DNA of 64,000 nt from contig NZ_CP040986.1 in the NCBI RefSeq assembly GCF_006364615.1, forward strand, positions 806,001 to 870,000, given 5' to 3'. A program made the translations under genes and the position numbers. Position 1 is the first letter of the stretch. Every line of letters begins with the position of its first letter. Below, piece by piece: positions 1 through 13,793 of the stretch. The notes below the pieces were generated by a model. It did not search any database, was not told the DNA's origin, and worked only from the letters and a program-made list of their open reading frames with translations. Source of the DNA: Candidatus Methylopumilus rimovensis (lineage in GTDB: Bacteria > Pseudomonadota > Gammaproteobacteria > Burkholderiales > Methylophilaceae).

Positions 1-301
1 GTTACGTTTATGGAAGGCTACAAAAAATCCTGGCGATTATGGTATTAAATTATCTGATATTGATATGAATCGATTAATCGTATCAGGCGCTAGCCCGCGC
101 GGTATGAGCATGATGATGAAAGCAGCGCGTGTGAATGCATGGCTTAATGATCGAACATCAGTGACCCCTGCAGATATTCACGCAGTTTTCCATGAAACTA
201 TTGCCCATCGACTCGTATTTAACCCTGTCTATGAAATGAGAAGAACGATCATTGCACGTGATTTAACTAATGGCATTTTAAACGCCATCAACGCACCTTA
301 A
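1..301 (+). CDS. mxaR: MoxR-family AAA+ ATPase MxaR, C-terminal fragment
   Basis: Partial: the frame is open from base 2 of the window, so the gene starts upstream. About 99 residues remain, corresponding to the lid domain of MoxR-type AAA+ ATPases (SGASPRG sensor-2-like motif, then a helical segment with TPADI and HRLVF). The MoxR family acts as a metal- or cofactor-insertion chaperone together with vWA proteins. In methylotrophs MxaR heads the mxaRSACKL set needed for mature, metal-loaded methanol dehydrogenase. The gene order downstream (DUF58, MxaA-like, vWA, small TPR-like, vWA) is what identifies it as MxaR rather than a generic MoxR. Confidence 0.85.
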   Translation, partial: LRLWKATKNPGDYGIKLSDIDMNRLIVSGASPRGMSMMMKAARVNAWLNDRTSVTPADIHAVFHETIAHRLVFNPVYEMRRTIIARDLTNGILNAINAP

Positions 302-306
302 ACCAA

Positions 307-1167
307 ATGGTTCAATCCACCCCATTATTTGATTACCACATCGGTTGGAAATCTAAAGGCAAGCATCCTGGTCGCCATAAAAGCAATCAGAGAGGAATGG
401 GTATTGAATTTGCAGGACACACAACACTCCTTTCATACCCTGACCCAAGGCGAATTGATATTCGCCAATCGATTCGAGATCCTTTAGGTGAGATTCACGT
501 CAAAATATTTAATCAACGTAGTGCGACACCCGTCATGATTGTCTGTGATTTATCTGCCAGTATGAATTTTGGTGGAAAAAATAAAAAAATTAATTTAGCT
601 GCTGAAGTCGCGCAATCCATAGCTCACTCTGTCATAGATCGTCATGACGCTATCGGTCTCATTGGTTTTGATGACGAGATTAGAGAAGATTGGTTAGCAC
701 CCTTATCATTTAGATCACAACATGCATTAACACTTATTCACGAACTTAAAAACTTTACATCTACAAATAAATCGAATCGCGCAATCAAAGACCTCTATCA
801 GTATATGCCTCGTGAACGTTCACTTATTTTCTTTATTTCAGACTTTCACATGCCAGAAGTTGAGTTAGAAAATTGTTTATCTAATCTTATGAGGCACCAT
901 GTGGTCCCTGTAGTTTTATGGGATAAGAAAGAATACATCAATCTTCCTAATTTTGGCATTGTCACAATTACCGATCCTGAAAGTGGTAAAAAAAATACAC
1001 TTTTTTTAAGAAAAGAACTGAAAGAAAAAATTGTGGATTCATTTGAAAAAAGACGTGCTGTCATTACAAAAGCATTTATGAATTTTGATATTCCACCTTT
1101 TTTTGTAGATGACCATTTTGATGCAACTAAAATGACCGAATACTTCAATCAATTCGTGGGCGCTTAA
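307..1167 (+). CDS. mxaS: DUF58 domain protein MxaS
   Basis: 286 aa, starting 5 bp after mxaR. A DUF58/vWA-like protein with a metal-ion-dependent adhesion-type motif DLSASM at about residues 79-84 and a later ISDFH segment. DUF58 proteins pair with MoxR ATPases; in methylotrophs MxaS is one of the cytoplasmic accessory proteins for methanol dehydrogenase maturation. No signal peptide or clear membrane segment is seen. The tight spacing with mxaR and mxaA (5 bp on each side) indicates one operon. The molecular function of MxaS itself is poorly defined; the name rests on family plus synteny. Confidence 0.85.
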   Translation: MVQSTPLFDYHIGWKSKGKHPGRHKSNQRGMGIEFAGHTTLLSYPDPRRIDIRQSIRDPLGEIHVKIFNQRSATPVMIVCDLSASMNFGGKNKKINLAAEVAQSIAHSVIDRHDAIGLIGFDDEIREDWLAPLSFRSQHALTLIHELKNFTSTNKSNRAIKDLYQYMPRERSLIFFISDFHMPEVELENCLSNLMRHHVVPVVLWDKKEYINLPNFGIVTITDPESGKKNTLFLRKELKEKIVDSFEKRRAVITKAFMNFDIPPFFVDDHFDATKMTEYFNQFVGA

Positions 1168-1172
1168 TAATT

Positions 1173-2165
1173 ATGAAATATCTTATTTCTTTATGGATGC
1201 TTCTATTATCAGTTTCTAGTTTTGCACTGGATGTGCAAGAGTGGCCTGATATTCAAGAAGGTATCATATCCATCAAAATAAAAGAGCCGCTTCACCGAGT
1301 CGGATATACCGTAGGGGACAAATCAGAAAGACATGTAGAAGTTACAATTAAAAAACCTTATGTACTTATTAAAGAGTCTTTGCCTATTCCGGGTTACGAA
1401 AGAAAATATAAAGGCCAAGATTTAGGTATCGTATTGGATGCAATGAAACATGTATTAAAAGAAAATAAAACATCTTCTACATTAGTCATGGATCTTACGT
1501 ATCAAATTTTTACAAATAATGTAGTCGCAAAACCGGGATTCTTACCAGCTGAATATATCCGAGTCTTAAATCCTAATGACCCACAAAAGAAAGTCTTTAA
1601 ATATAGGATTCCTGAGTATCAAATTGCGATATCTCCTTTATCTATTTTTGGCGCTATAAAAATTGAACAAGATATGAGCCCATTAAGAGGCGTCATTTTA
1701 ATGGATGAGAAAAGTCCTATAAAAACACTTAAAATTTCGGGCATCATCGCACTTCTTTCTTTATTAGGTCTTATATATATTTATAGTCAATATGCATGGC
1801 TACCAAACGCTCGAGGTATATTTGCAAGAACCCATCGCTCATTCAATAAAATGAAGGCAACTCCCGCTTCTATTGAAAAAGCAATCACAGACATGCATCG
1901 TGCTTTTGATCTTGTTATTGAAAAAACTCTCTTTACAGATAATCTTCATGATCTTTATGCTAAGAATCCTTCATTTAAAAATATCGATACTGAACTGCGC
2001 GAGTTTTTTAAGCTTTCCACACTCGTATTTTTTAATACTTCAAATAAAAAATATGATCATGATGAAATACTTAAATGGCTTAAAGATTTCTCAAGGCATT
2101 GTCGAGATTGCGAGAGAAAACTTATTGTTGATAAAAAATCACTCGTGGCAGGTTTAGCTAAATGA
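1173..2165 (+). CDS. mxaA: Methanol dehydrogenase maturation protein MxaA
   Basis: 330 aa. The N-terminus is a signal peptide (hydrophobic stretch up to SSFALDV). A periplasmic domain follows, then one membrane segment at about residues 188-206 and a cytoplasmic C-terminal helical domain. This layout and the position between mxaS and mxaC match MxaA, which in methylotrophs is required for calcium insertion into MxaF-type methanol dehydrogenase. The stop overlaps the mxaC start by 4 bases (ATGA), so the two are translationally coupled. Sequence identity to known MxaA cannot be measured here; the call relies on architecture and gene order. Confidence 0.8.
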   Translation: MKYLISLWMLLLSVSSFALDVQEWPDIQEGIISIKIKEPLHRVGYTVGDKSERHVEVTIKKPYVLIKESLPIPGYERKYKGQDLGIVLDAMKHVLKENKTSSTLVMDLTYQIFTNNVVAKPGFLPAEYIRVLNPNDPQKKVFKYRIPEYQIAISPLSIFGAIKIEQDMSPLRGVILMDEKSPIKTLKISGIIALLSLLGLIYIYSQYAWLPNARGIFARTHRSFNKMKATPASIEKAITDMHRAFDLVIEKTLFTDNLHDLYAKNPSFKNIDTELREFFKLSTLVFFNTSNKKYDHDEILKWLKDFSRHCRDCERKLIVDKKSLVAGLAK

Positions 2166-3139
2166 CATTTTCATTTCCATGGGTCTTATGGCTTATTCCT
2201 TTAGCTTTTATTCCGCTTTTTTTTAAAGAAGTATCCTTACAGTACTACTCATGGAATGAAATGATTCCAAAAGATCGACTCTCAAGGATTGTGGCTATTA
2301 TCTTAAAATTTATCGCGACCATGATTTTATTGGCAATCATTGTTGGATTAAGTGGGCCACATTCTCGCCAAAAAGAAATTGAAAAAACAGGTATAGGCGC
2401 TCAAATTGGTTTGGTATTGGATCGAAGTGCGAGTATGGATGATCCTTTTGCAGGCAACGACCAATCCAAAGTGGGAGAAATGAAATCAGCTGCTGCTGCC
2501 AGACTAATTACTGACTTTGTAAAATCAAGAAAAAACGACATGATTGGTATGGTTTCATTTAGCAATTCTGGCATGTATGTTTTGCCACTGACTGATAATA
2601 AAAATGCCATTATTTCAGCCGTAAGAGCAACAGCTGGTAACGCATTATTTCAAACTAATATTGGTAGTGGTCTTACGACGGGTGCTGAATTATTTAATAA
2701 AGTACCAGACTCTGGTTCAAGAGCGATGATTTTACTTTCAGATGGAGCAGGTCGTATCGATGCTGCTACTCAAGAAAAAATTAAGGATTGGCTAGGCCGA
2801 TTTAAAATTAGCCTTTATTGGATCGTATTAAGACAACCAGGTGGTATCAGTATTTTTAATACTTCATATAAAGCACGAGATGATGAGGCGCTACCACCTC
2901 AAATTGAGCTTAATGAATTTTTTAAAACACTTCATTCGCCGTTTCAAGCTTATGAGGCAGAAGATCCAAAAACACTACAAAAAGCCATCGAGGATATCAA
3001 TCAAAAAGAAAAGAAACCCATTAAATATTTTGAGAAAATTCCAGGTCAAGATTATTCAACTCATTGTTTTGTCGTTGCGGCTCTTATGATGATAGGTTTA
3101 CTGATGCTTAAATTAATTGAGGTGAGATCATGGCTTTAA
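2162..3139 (+). CDS. mxaC: vWA-domain membrane protein MxaC
   Basis: 325 aa. Two N-terminal membrane segments (about residues 5-22 and 43-64), a von Willebrand factor A domain with the MIDAS signature DRSASM at about residues 90-95, and a C-terminal membrane anchor (about residues 300-318). This BatA-like architecture is typical of MxaC. It is coupled to mxaA by an ATGA overlap and overlaps mxaK by 10 bp. MxaC belongs to the membrane-bound set that works with the MxaR ATPase in loading metal into methanol dehydrogenase; the exact client interaction is inferred. Confidence 0.85.
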   Translation: MTFSFPWVLWLIPLAFIPLFFKEVSLQYYSWNEMIPKDRLSRIVAIILKFIATMILLAIIVGLSGPHSRQKEIEKTGIGAQIGLVLDRSASMDDPFAGNDQSKVGEMKSAAAARLITDFVKSRKNDMIGMVSFSNSGMYVLPLTDNKNAIISAVRATAGNALFQTNIGSGLTTGAELFNKVPDSGSRAMILLSDGAGRIDAATQEKIKDWLGRFKISLYWIVLRQPGGISIFNTSYKARDDEALPPQIELNEFFKTLHSPFQAYEAEDPKTLQKAIEDINQKEKKPIKYFEKIPGQDYSTHCFVVAALMMIGLLMLKLIEVRSWL

Positions 3140-3684
3140 TCACAAAAAATCTTTTTAGCACTAAAAAACTCACTTGGATTTTTGCACTGTTTCTCATAAT
3201 TTCACTTGGTGTATTTATAAAGCAATGGATTGAATTAAAAAATATTCAAGTATTTAATCGAGATATTGCTGAAGGTAAATCGCCGAGTATGTTTATCAAT
3301 AGTTTTGAAGCGCGTTATGCAACAGCTTATTGGCTCACAACTAAAGAAAGATATAAAGAAGCCAATATTCTTTTTACAAATCTTTTACCGATAGCTTCAC
3401 CCTCTCAAAAAGCAGCCATTCAATACAATATTGGTAATATTTTCTTTAAGCGCGCATTGGCGATCAACGGTACTGATATGACGGTCAAAAATGAAACAGA
3501 ATATTTATTTAGACAAGCAAAAGCAGCTTATATGCTATCTATTAAGATTGATAATCATGCATGGGATGTAAAACATAATCTTGATCGCGTGCTTATGATT
3601 TTGCCTGCCAACCCAACGCCTGGTGTTGGCGATTCAGATTCGCCTGGACTCATTTTAGGCAATGTTCCTGTAGGCCTTCCTTAA
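3130..3684 (+). CDS. mxaK: MxaK-like tetratricopeptide-type protein
   Basis: 184 aa with one N-terminal membrane segment (about residues 15-31). It then has a helical, TPR-like region (alternating A/Y-rich helices, for example the stretch around YNIGNIFFKRAL) and a Pro/Gly-rich C-terminal tail. Size and position between two vWA genes fit MxaK. A purine-rich ribosome binding site (gaggtgag) lies inside the end of mxaC, ahead of its ATG. By analogy with BatB/BatC-type TPR partners of vWA proteins it may scaffold the complex; this is inference. Confidence 0.78.
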   Translation: MALITKNLFSTKKLTWIFALFLIISLGVFIKQWIELKNIQVFNRDIAEGKSPSMFINSFEARYATAYWLTTKERYKEANILFTNLLPIASPSQKAAIQYNIGNIFFKRALAINGTDMTVKNETEYLFRQAKAAYMLSIKIDNHAWDVKHNLDRVLMILPANPTPGVGDSDSPGLILGNVPVGLP

Positions 3685-3688
3685 ATCT

Positions 3689-4663
3689 ATGAAAGCGTGG
3701 CTTAAAAACATAAAATCGGGATCCAATCTCGATTTTAATACCCTATCACTCATAGTATCGATTGGGTTTATGTTGCTTGCGATTATCAATCCATCAATAC
3801 CTCTCAAACACAATATTTATAACTATATCTTTGTGACTGACATCTCGCAAAGTATGAATACGATTGATATGTCTGTCATGAATAAATCCATCTCAAGACT
3901 TGAATATATGAAGCATAGTCTTCATGAAATTATGTCTGAGCTTCCTTGTGGTACAAAAGTGAGTATAGGTATGTTTGTAGGTGTGAGTGTGGCAGCCTCA
4001 TATACACCTATTGAAGTCTGTGAAAATTTTGATGCTATTGAAGACACAATCGATCATTTGGATTGGCGTTCGGGTTGGTCTGGTAATTCACGTATTCGAG
4101 AATCTTTTTTTAACTTAGCACGTTTAATTAGAAGCTTTCCTGAAAATTCTCAAGTCGTTTATTTTACTGACGGTGAAGAAGCTCCAAAGCTCCACGCATT
4201 TAATACAAAAGATCTTTCTCAATTTCAAGGCGGAAATGATTGGGTAATTGTTGGAATTGGAAGTTTAAAAGGAGCACCCATTCCAAAGTTAGATGGAAAA
4301 AATCAACTCATTGGCTATTGGGCTAATGATAGCTTTGCATTACAACCAGGTATTGCGCAAATCTCAGAGGCTAATATTGGTACTCGAGATGACAATGTGG
4401 CAGGTGGCGAGAGTGATCGCTATATGTCTAAGCTAGATGAAGCCTACTTAAAAGACATTACAAAACAGATAAATGGGATTTATGTAAGAGGTGATTCCAT
4501 ATTAAATATCTTAAGTGCAATGAAAAAACAAAAGCCTGCTTGGCAAGATACAGCTGACTTTCATCTTAAATGGTTTTTTGCCTCACTCGCAGGTATTATT
4601 TTTAGCCTTCGATTTTTTTCGATAAAACAAATAAAACAATATGTCATTAAGCGTAGAAAATAA
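3689..4663 (+). CDS. mxaL: vWA-domain membrane protein MxaL
   Basis: 324 aa. Membrane segments near both ends (about residues 21-37 and 296-312) flank a periplasm- or cytoplasm-facing vWA domain with MIDAS motif DISQSM at about residues 50-55 and a later FTDGEE. This matches MxaL, the last gene of the mxaRSACKL module. It follows mxaK by 4 bp, and its end overlaps ygfZ by 23 bp, so the mxa transcript probably continues into ygfZ. No methanol dehydrogenase structural gene (mxaF or xoxF) is within the window, so the client enzyme must lie elsewhere. Confidence 0.83.
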   Translation: MKAWLKNIKSGSNLDFNTLSLIVSIGFMLLAIINPSIPLKHNIYNYIFVTDISQSMNTIDMSVMNKSISRLEYMKHSLHEIMSELPCGTKVSIGMFVGVSVAASYTPIEVCENFDAIEDTIDHLDWRSGWSGNSRIRESFFNLARLIRSFPENSQVVYFTDGEEAPKLHAFNTKDLSQFQGGNDWVIVGIGSLKGAPIPKLDGKNQLIGYWANDSFALQPGIAQISEANIGTRDDNVAGGESDRYMSKLDEAYLKDITKQINGIYVRGDSILNILSAMKKQKPAWQDTADFHLKWFFASLAGIIFSLRFFSIKQIKQYVIKRRK

Positions 4664-5561
4664 ATTCATTATTCTTGATAAAACCTCTACGATAAAAGTT
4701 GAAGGTGATGATCGAGTTCAGTTCTTGCAAGGCCAATTGACTCAAGATATTAATCTCATCTCGCAAAATAATGCTCTATACGCTGGCTTTTGTAACCCCA
4801 AGGGTAGAATGCTGGCTTTTATGTTGTGTTATTTAGATCATGAATCAATCCACTTACAAATTGATAGCTCCATTCAAAATTTTATACTTCAAAAACTTAG
4901 GATGTATATTCTTCGCTCAAAAGTGTCGCTAAAATTAGCCAATGAAACATTCACATGTGTAGGTTTTGTGGGCTCCAAAGTACTTCTTACAAAAAACATT
5001 CAACCTCCAAAAAATTATTTAGATATCATTCAAGCAAATGGCATCATGATTATGCGTTTAGGAAAAGATGATGATAGATACCAACTCATTGGAGAAACTT
5101 CTAAAGTGAATGAATTTATGAAGCTTAACTTTTCTGAATATTCATCCATGAGTTTTAATGATTGGAATAATTTAAATATCCTAGATGGGATTCCTGATAT
5201 TTACCCAACCACGCAAGAAGCATTTATTCCACAATCTTTAAATATGGACTTAATCGAAGGTATTAATTTTAAAAAAGGTTGTTATACAGGACAAGAAATT
5301 GTTGCTCGAACACACTACTTAGGCAAAGTTAAAAGACGGATGTATCGTGCTTTTATTAAATCGCGCGCGGATCTTAATCCTGGTGATCTGATCTTAAATA
5401 ATAATGGTGAAGAAATTGGTCAGCTAGTGAGATCAGCCAATGAAAATGATGAGAAAACAAACATGCTGATTGAATTAAGAGTTGATCAAGCGCGCGAAGC
5501 GCTTTTCATTAAGAGTGAATTAATTGAAATCTTTTTAGAAGACCAAGGAAGATTTGATTAG
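4641..5561 (+). CDS. ygfZ: YgfZ/GcvT-like folate-binding protein
   Basis: 306 aa. It carries the YgfZ signature KGCYTGQE at about residues 212-219, including the conserved cysteine, within a GcvT-like fold. YgfZ binds tetrahydrofolate and supports repair or synthesis of certain Fe-S enzymes such as MiaB, which thiomethylates tRNA. Length is close to the family norm of about 325. It overlaps the end of mxaL, an unusual partner for a housekeeping gene, and its stop overlaps the convergent ftsB stop by 4 bases. Confidence 0.9.
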   Translation: MSLSVENKFIILDKTSTIKVEGDDRVQFLQGQLTQDINLISQNNALYAGFCNPKGRMLAFMLCYLDHESIHLQIDSSIQNFILQKLRMYILRSKVSLKLANETFTCVGFVGSKVLLTKNIQPPKNYLDIIQANGIMIMRLGKDDDRYQLIGETSKVNEFMKLNFSEYSSMSFNDWNNLNILDGIPDIYPTTQEAFIPQSLNMDLIEGINFKKGCYTGQEIVARTHYLGKVKRRMYRAFIKSRADLNPGDLILNNNGEEIGQLVRSANENDEKTNMLIELRVDQAREALFIKSELIEIFLEDQGRFD

Positions 5562-5881
5562 TGCTTAGCTTGCGAATTACTTGAAGCTTCATTTTCTTTT
5601 TTATCTTTTTCGTGATTTGTCACTTGGAAAAAGATTTCATCCTGCTTAATCATACCAAGCTCATTACGAGCTCTCTCTTCAATCGCTGAGAAACCTTGTT
5701 TAAGATCTCCTACCTCAGCATTGAGAACATTATTTCTTACTTGATTATCCGCATTTGTTTTTTTCTGAGCATCAATTTGATGATTTAAACTCCATACGCG
5801 CAACCAACTTCCTTTACCAAACCACAATGGGTATTGCATTAACGCTACCAATATGACAAAAATAGCAGTTAAAGATTTCAT
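5558..5881 (-). CDS. ftsB: Cell division protein FtsB
   Basis: 107 aa: a short N-terminal membrane segment (residues 4-20), a heptad-like coiled coil (about 28-70) and the conserved RARNELGM segment followed by FFQV. This is FtsB of the FtsQ-FtsB-FtsL divisome subcomplex. It is slightly longer than usual, with a Lys/Asn-rich tail. It sits directly downstream of eno, the classic proteobacterial arrangement. No separate promoter is visible in the 1-bp gap, so it is likely co-transcribed with pyrG-kdsA-eno. Confidence 0.92.
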   Translation of the reverse strand: MKSLTAIFVILVALMQYPLWFGKGSWLRVWSLNHQIDAQKKTNADNQVRNNVLNAEVGDLKQGFSAIEERARNELGMIKQDEIFFQVTNHEKDKKENEASSNSQAKH

Positions 5882-5882
5882 G

Positions 5883-10029
<4,147 letters not shown>

Positions 10030-10827
10030 TTAATGTAAGTTCTTAGAAGATGTGCATAACTGCACTATTTTGGGGAGCGCATCGAGCGTATTTTGATGTG
10101 ATACCTCAATCACTGAATCTAAATTCATATCTCGTAATTCAGCGAAAAAAGTTGCAATTTGATGTAACTCATGAGGTGCATTTCGTCTTCCATGACCTAA
10201 CCATGATGGGGGAATGTCAGGCGCATCTGTTTCTAACACAATAGACTCTATAGGTAACGTCTTTGCTAAGAATTGAATATGTGTGGCTCTTGAATAAGTC
10301 ATAGCACCACCAAAGCCCAATTTAAATCCTAACTCGATAAAAGCTTCGGCTTGTTGCATGCTGCCATTAAAGGCGTGCGCAATACCACCTCTCACTGGAT
10401 ATCGTCTTAAATTTTTAAGTACATCATCAACCGCCTGCCTTACATGCATGATGACGGGCAAATCAAATGCGCTCGCTAATTTTAATTGCGCTACAAATAT
10501 TTCTTCTTGAAGTAATTTGTTGTCTTTGGTAACAAAGAAATCTAAACCAATCTCACCCACTGCGATAGGCTCATATGTTTTTAAATAAGATTGCAATGTA
10601 TCTAAATCATCGTCTTTCATATCATTGATAAACATTGGATGAAAACCCAATGCATAAAAACAATTGGGAAATTTCTTTCTAAGATTAATAACATCATCGA
10701 AACTTTTTCTATTCACCGCAGGAACAATAATTTTTTCAACACCATGATCGAGCGCCTCTTTAACAATAGTATCTTGCTCTTGATTAAACTCTAATGCATC
10801 TAGATGACAGTGACTATCGATAAGCAT
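10030..10827 (-). CDS. TatD family metal-dependent hydrolase
   Basis: 265 aa TIM-barrel amidohydrolase-fold protein. Metal ligand motifs: DSHCHLD at the N-terminus, GEIGLD, H in MHVRQA, HAFNGS and ETDAPDIPP. This is the TatD/YcfH/YjjV group of Mg-dependent 3'-exonucleases or DNases. It starts 9 bp after the ribD stop in a ribD-tatD-like string, so it is likely co-transcribed with nrdR and ribD. The exact subfamily (TatD, YcfH or YjjV) is not resolved. Confidence 0.9.
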   Translation of the reverse strand: MLIDSHCHLDALEFNQEQDTIVKEALDHGVEKIIVPAVNRKSFDDVINLRKKFPNCFYALGFHPMFINDMKDDDLDTLQSYLKTYEPIAVGEIGLDFFVTKDNKLLQEEIFVAQLKLASAFDLPVIMHVRQAVDDVLKNLRRYPVRGGIAHAFNGSMQQAEAFIELGFKLGFGGAMTYSRATHIQFLAKTLPIESIVLETDAPDIPPSWLGHGRRNAPHELHQIATFFAELRDMNLDSVIEVSHQNTLDALPKIVQLCTSSKNLH

Positions 10828-10836
10828 TACGAATGG

Positions 10837-11919
10837 TCACTTTAATTTAAATCGCATTCTTAAGTCTTGACCGACCCAGCGATGATCTATGAGTGTGGTG
10901 GTAATTTTGTTTTCTAAATTTTCATAAGCAGGCAATGTAAACATACCTTTAGCCTCTGAACCTAAAATCACAGGCGCATAATAAATCATAAGCTCATCAA
11001 TTAAATTAGCTTTTAAAAATGCGCCATTTAAACCTTCGCCTGCTTCAATCCATACTTCATTCATTTCCCGTTCAGCAAGTATTTTAATAAGCGCTGCTAA
11101 ATCAACTTTACCTCTATCATCTAATTGAATACATTCAATACCTAAAGCTTCTAATTGCGCTAATTTTTTTTGTTTATCATTGGCATAAACTATAAGTAAA
11201 GGCTTTTCATGCAGGATGTCAGCATCTAGTGGAATTTTTAATTCTGAATCTACTACTACACGTAATGGTTGACGTGCATTTTCATAAAGCCTTACAGAAA
11301 GTTTTGGGTTGTCAGATAACACAGTGCCGATACCAGTCAAAATCGCACAAGAAGAAGCTCGCCAGTATTGAACGTCTGCCCTTGCAGCTTCGCCTGTAAT
11401 CCATTGACTCTTACCATTATGAAGTGCAGTTTTTCCATCTATTGATACTGCAAGCTTTGCTCTGACATAAGGTGATTTTTTTGTCATGCGACAAATAAAA
11501 CCTATATTTAATTGTTGTGCTTGTGCTTCCATCACACCTACTTCAACATCAATATACGCTTCTTTTAATTTTTGAATACCTTGACCTGACACTAAAGGAT
11601 TTGGATCTTGCATGGCAATAAATACTTTTTTAACTTTAGCTTTAATTAAAGCATTGACACATGGAGGCGTTCTACCGGTATGAGAACAGGGTTCTAATGT
11701 GACATATACATCGCTACCTTCTGATCTATTTCCTGCTTCTTCTAATGCCATCACTTCAGCGTGTGATTCGCCCGCTTTCATATGATAACCACGGCCTACA
11801 ATCTCATTGTTTTGAACGATGACACAACCAACTCTTGGATTAGGGGATGTTGTGAATAAAGCTTTTTCTGCAAGTCTCAAAGCTTCACTCATGAAAAATT
11901 GAGGTGAATATGAATTCAT
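10837..11919 (-). CDS. ribD: Riboflavin biosynthesis bifunctional deaminase/reductase RibD
   Basis: 360 aa. N-terminal cytidine-deaminase-like domain with zinc motif HAEV and the EPCSHTGRTPPC ligands. C-terminal reductase domain from about residue 145 (VRAKLAVSIDGKTA, NPKLSVR). It carries out deamination of the pyrimidine from GTP cyclohydrolase II and reduction of the ribosyl side chain in riboflavin synthesis. It directly abuts nrdR (adjacent codons, no gap), the usual nrdR-ribD pairing in proteobacteria. No FMN riboswitch is visible upstream because the gene lies inside an operon. Confidence 0.95.
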   Translation of the reverse strand: MNSYSPQFFMSEALRLAEKALFTTSPNPRVGCVIVQNNEIVGRGYHMKAGESHAEVMALEEAGNRSEGSDVYVTLEPCSHTGRTPPCVNALIKAKVKKVFIAMQDPNPLVSGQGIQKLKEAYIDVEVGVMEAQAQQLNIGFICRMTKKSPYVRAKLAVSIDGKTALHNGKSQWITGEAARADVQYWRASSCAILTGIGTVLSDNPKLSVRLYENARQPLRVVVDSELKIPLDADILHEKPLLIVYANDKQKKLAQLEALGIECIQLDDRGKVDLAALIKILAEREMNEVWIEAGEGLNGAFLKANLIDELMIYYAPVILGSEAKGMFTLPAYENLENKITTTLIDHRWVGQDLRMRFKLK

Positions 11920-12366
11920 TTAATCAAGGTCACGCATAACATCATGGAAATCTTCAACATCTGAAAAACTTCTATAAACAGATGCGAAACGAATATAAGC
12001 TACCTTGTCCATTTTTTTTAATTCATGCATGACGTTTTCGCCTAATTCACGGGCACTAATTTCTTTCTCACCGTACGCTAAAACTTTTTGAATGATACGT
12101 TCAATCGCTTGATCTATATATTCAACAGGTACAGGACGCTTATGAAGGGCACGGCTAAATGATTGGTGAAGTTTATTTCGGCTAAAGTCTTCACGTTTGC
12201 CATTTTGCTTCACAACTTGAGGAAATGTGAGTTCGACTGATTCATATGTAGTAAAACGTTTATCGCATTCTGAACATCGACGGCGACGGCGAATTGAATT
12301 ACCTTCGTCGTTCACTCTTGAGTCAACAACTTGGGTATCATCAGTTCCGCAGAATGGGCATTTCAC
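11920..12366 (-). CDS. nrdR: Transcriptional repressor NrdR
   Basis: 148 aa. N-terminal zinc ribbon (CPFCG at residues 3-7, then CSECDKRF at 31-38) with a basic RRRRR stretch, followed by an ATP-cone domain. It senses ATP/dATP and represses ribonucleotide reductase genes through NrdR boxes; those target genes are not in the window. It lies between glyA and ribD with gaps of 20 and 0 bp, the conserved glyA-nrdR-ribD order, linking one-carbon supply, nucleotide pools and riboflavin. Confidence 0.96.
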   Translation of the reverse strand: MKCPFCGTDDTQVVDSRVNDEGNSIRRRRRCSECDKRFTTYESVELTFPQVVKQNGKREDFSRNKLHQSFSRALHKRPVPVEYIDQAIERIIQKVLAYGEKEISARELGENVMHELKKMDKVAYIRFASVYRSFSDVEDFHDVMRDLD

Positions 12367-12386
12367 TTGATGTATTTAAATCTAAA

Positions 12387-13634
12387 TTAAGATCCGTAGA
12401 CAGGAAATTGAGCGGTTAAGGCAACAACCTTAGCTTTAGTTTCATTAATCACTTTTTCATCATGCGGATGATCAAGAATATCAGCAATCATTTGTGCCAC
12501 CATGTCCGCTTCTTTTTCTTTAAAGCCACGTGTCGTAATTGCAGGTGATCCGATACGAATCCCTGATGTCACAAAAGGACTTTCCGGATCATTAGGAATT
12601 GAATTTTTATTCACTGTAATATGCGCTTGGCCTAAAAGAACATCCGCTACTTTTCCAGTTAATCCCTTAGGTCTTAAATCAACTAAAAACAAATGGGACT
12701 CGGTGCGACCAGAAATAATACGAACACCTCTTTTGCTTAATGACTCAGCCATGGTTTGAGCATTTTTAACGACTTGCGTTTGATACGCTTTAAATTCGGG
12801 TTTCGATGCTTCTAAGAAAGCAACAGCTTTTGCTGCGATTACATGCATTAAAGGTCCGCCTTGAATACCAGGGAATACGAAACTATTAATGCTTTTTTCG
12901 AATTCAGCTTTAGCCAAAATAATGCCGCCACGAGGGCCTCTTAAAGTTTTATGTGTAGTTGATGTTACAAAATCTGCATAAGGCACTGGGCTAGGATAAA
13001 CACCAGCAGCAATTAATCCTGAATAGTGCGCCATATCCACCATGAAATAAGCGCCCACTTTTTTTGCAATCTGAGACATACGTTCCCAATCGAAACGCAA
13101 AGCGTAGGCTGAAGCACCGCCAATAATCAGTTTCGGTTTTGATTCAATCGCGAGCTTTTCCATTTCATCGTAATCAATCTCTTCATTTGCATTGAGTCCA
13201 TAAGGCACAATGTTAAAGAGTTTGCCCGATAGATTTGCAGGGGAGCCATGGGTTAAATGACCGCCATGTCCTAGGTTCATACCCATGATCGTATCGCCAG
13301 GTTTAAGTATTGAAAAATAGACAGCTTGATTCGCTTGGCTACCTGAGTGTGGCTGCACATTCACGTATTCAGCACCATATAATTTCTTTAGGCGATCAAT
13401 TGCAATTTGTTCAACGTTATCTACAAATTCGCAACCGCCATAAAACCGTTTGCCGATATAGCCTTCTGCATATTTATTTGTAAGTTGAGAGCCTTGGGCT
13501 TCCATCACCGCTGGGCTTGTGTAGTTTTCAGATGCTATAAGCTCGATATGGTCTTCTTGTCGCTTCACTTCTTGAGTGACTTGAAGCGCAATTTCTGGAT
13601 CCACAATACTTAATTTTTGAGCTTTGCTAAACAT
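12387..13634 (-). CDS. glyA: Serine hydroxymethyltransferase
   Basis: 415 aa, full length. PLP enzyme interconverting serine/glycine with tetrahydrofolate/methylene-THF. The PLP lysine lies in [12 protein letters not shown]; also present are SGSQANQ and the N-terminal [10 protein letters not shown]. In serine-cycle methylotrophs GlyA feeds C1 units into assimilation, but in ribulose-monophosphate methylotrophs it is just housekeeping; the window does not decide. It is the first gene of the glyA-nrdR-ribD-tatD string; the promoter should be in the 13635-13793 divergent gap. Confidence 0.97.
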   Translation of the reverse strand: MFSKAQKLSIVDPEIALQVTQEVKRQEDHIELIASENYTSPAVMEAQGSQLTNKYAEGYIGKRFYGGCEFVDNVEQIAIDRLKKLYGAEYVNVQPHSGSQANQAVYFSILKPGDTIMGMNLGHGGHLTHGSPANLSGKLFNIVPYGLNANEEIDYDEMEKLAIESKPKLIIGGASAYALRFDWERMSQIAKKVGAYFMVDMAHYSGLIAAGVYPSPVPYADFVTSTTHKTLRGPRGGIILAKAEFEKSINSFVFPGIQGGPLMHVIAAKAVAFLEASKPEFKAYQTQVVKNAQTMAESLSKRGVRIISGRTESHLFLVDLRPKGLTGKVADVLLGQAHITVNKNSIPNDPESPFVTSGIRIGSPAITTRGFKEKEADMVAQMIADILDHPHDEKVINETKAKVVALTAQFPVYGS

Positions 13635-13793
13635 GTCTTTATTTCCGCTATGTATTTAAAATGATTAGAGATTTTTGTCTCAGAAAAGTCGATATTTTAT
13701 CATGGGTCTGACCTATCTTTCTTAATGAAGTTCTATCTTAGATAAAATCTAAAAGTTATAATCCTTGTGACTATATTGAAGAGAAAGGTTTAT

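Noticed and set aside
13635-13793. Glycine or other riboswitch upstream of glyA
   Set aside because: No conserved aptamer cores were visible in the 160-bp divergent gap.
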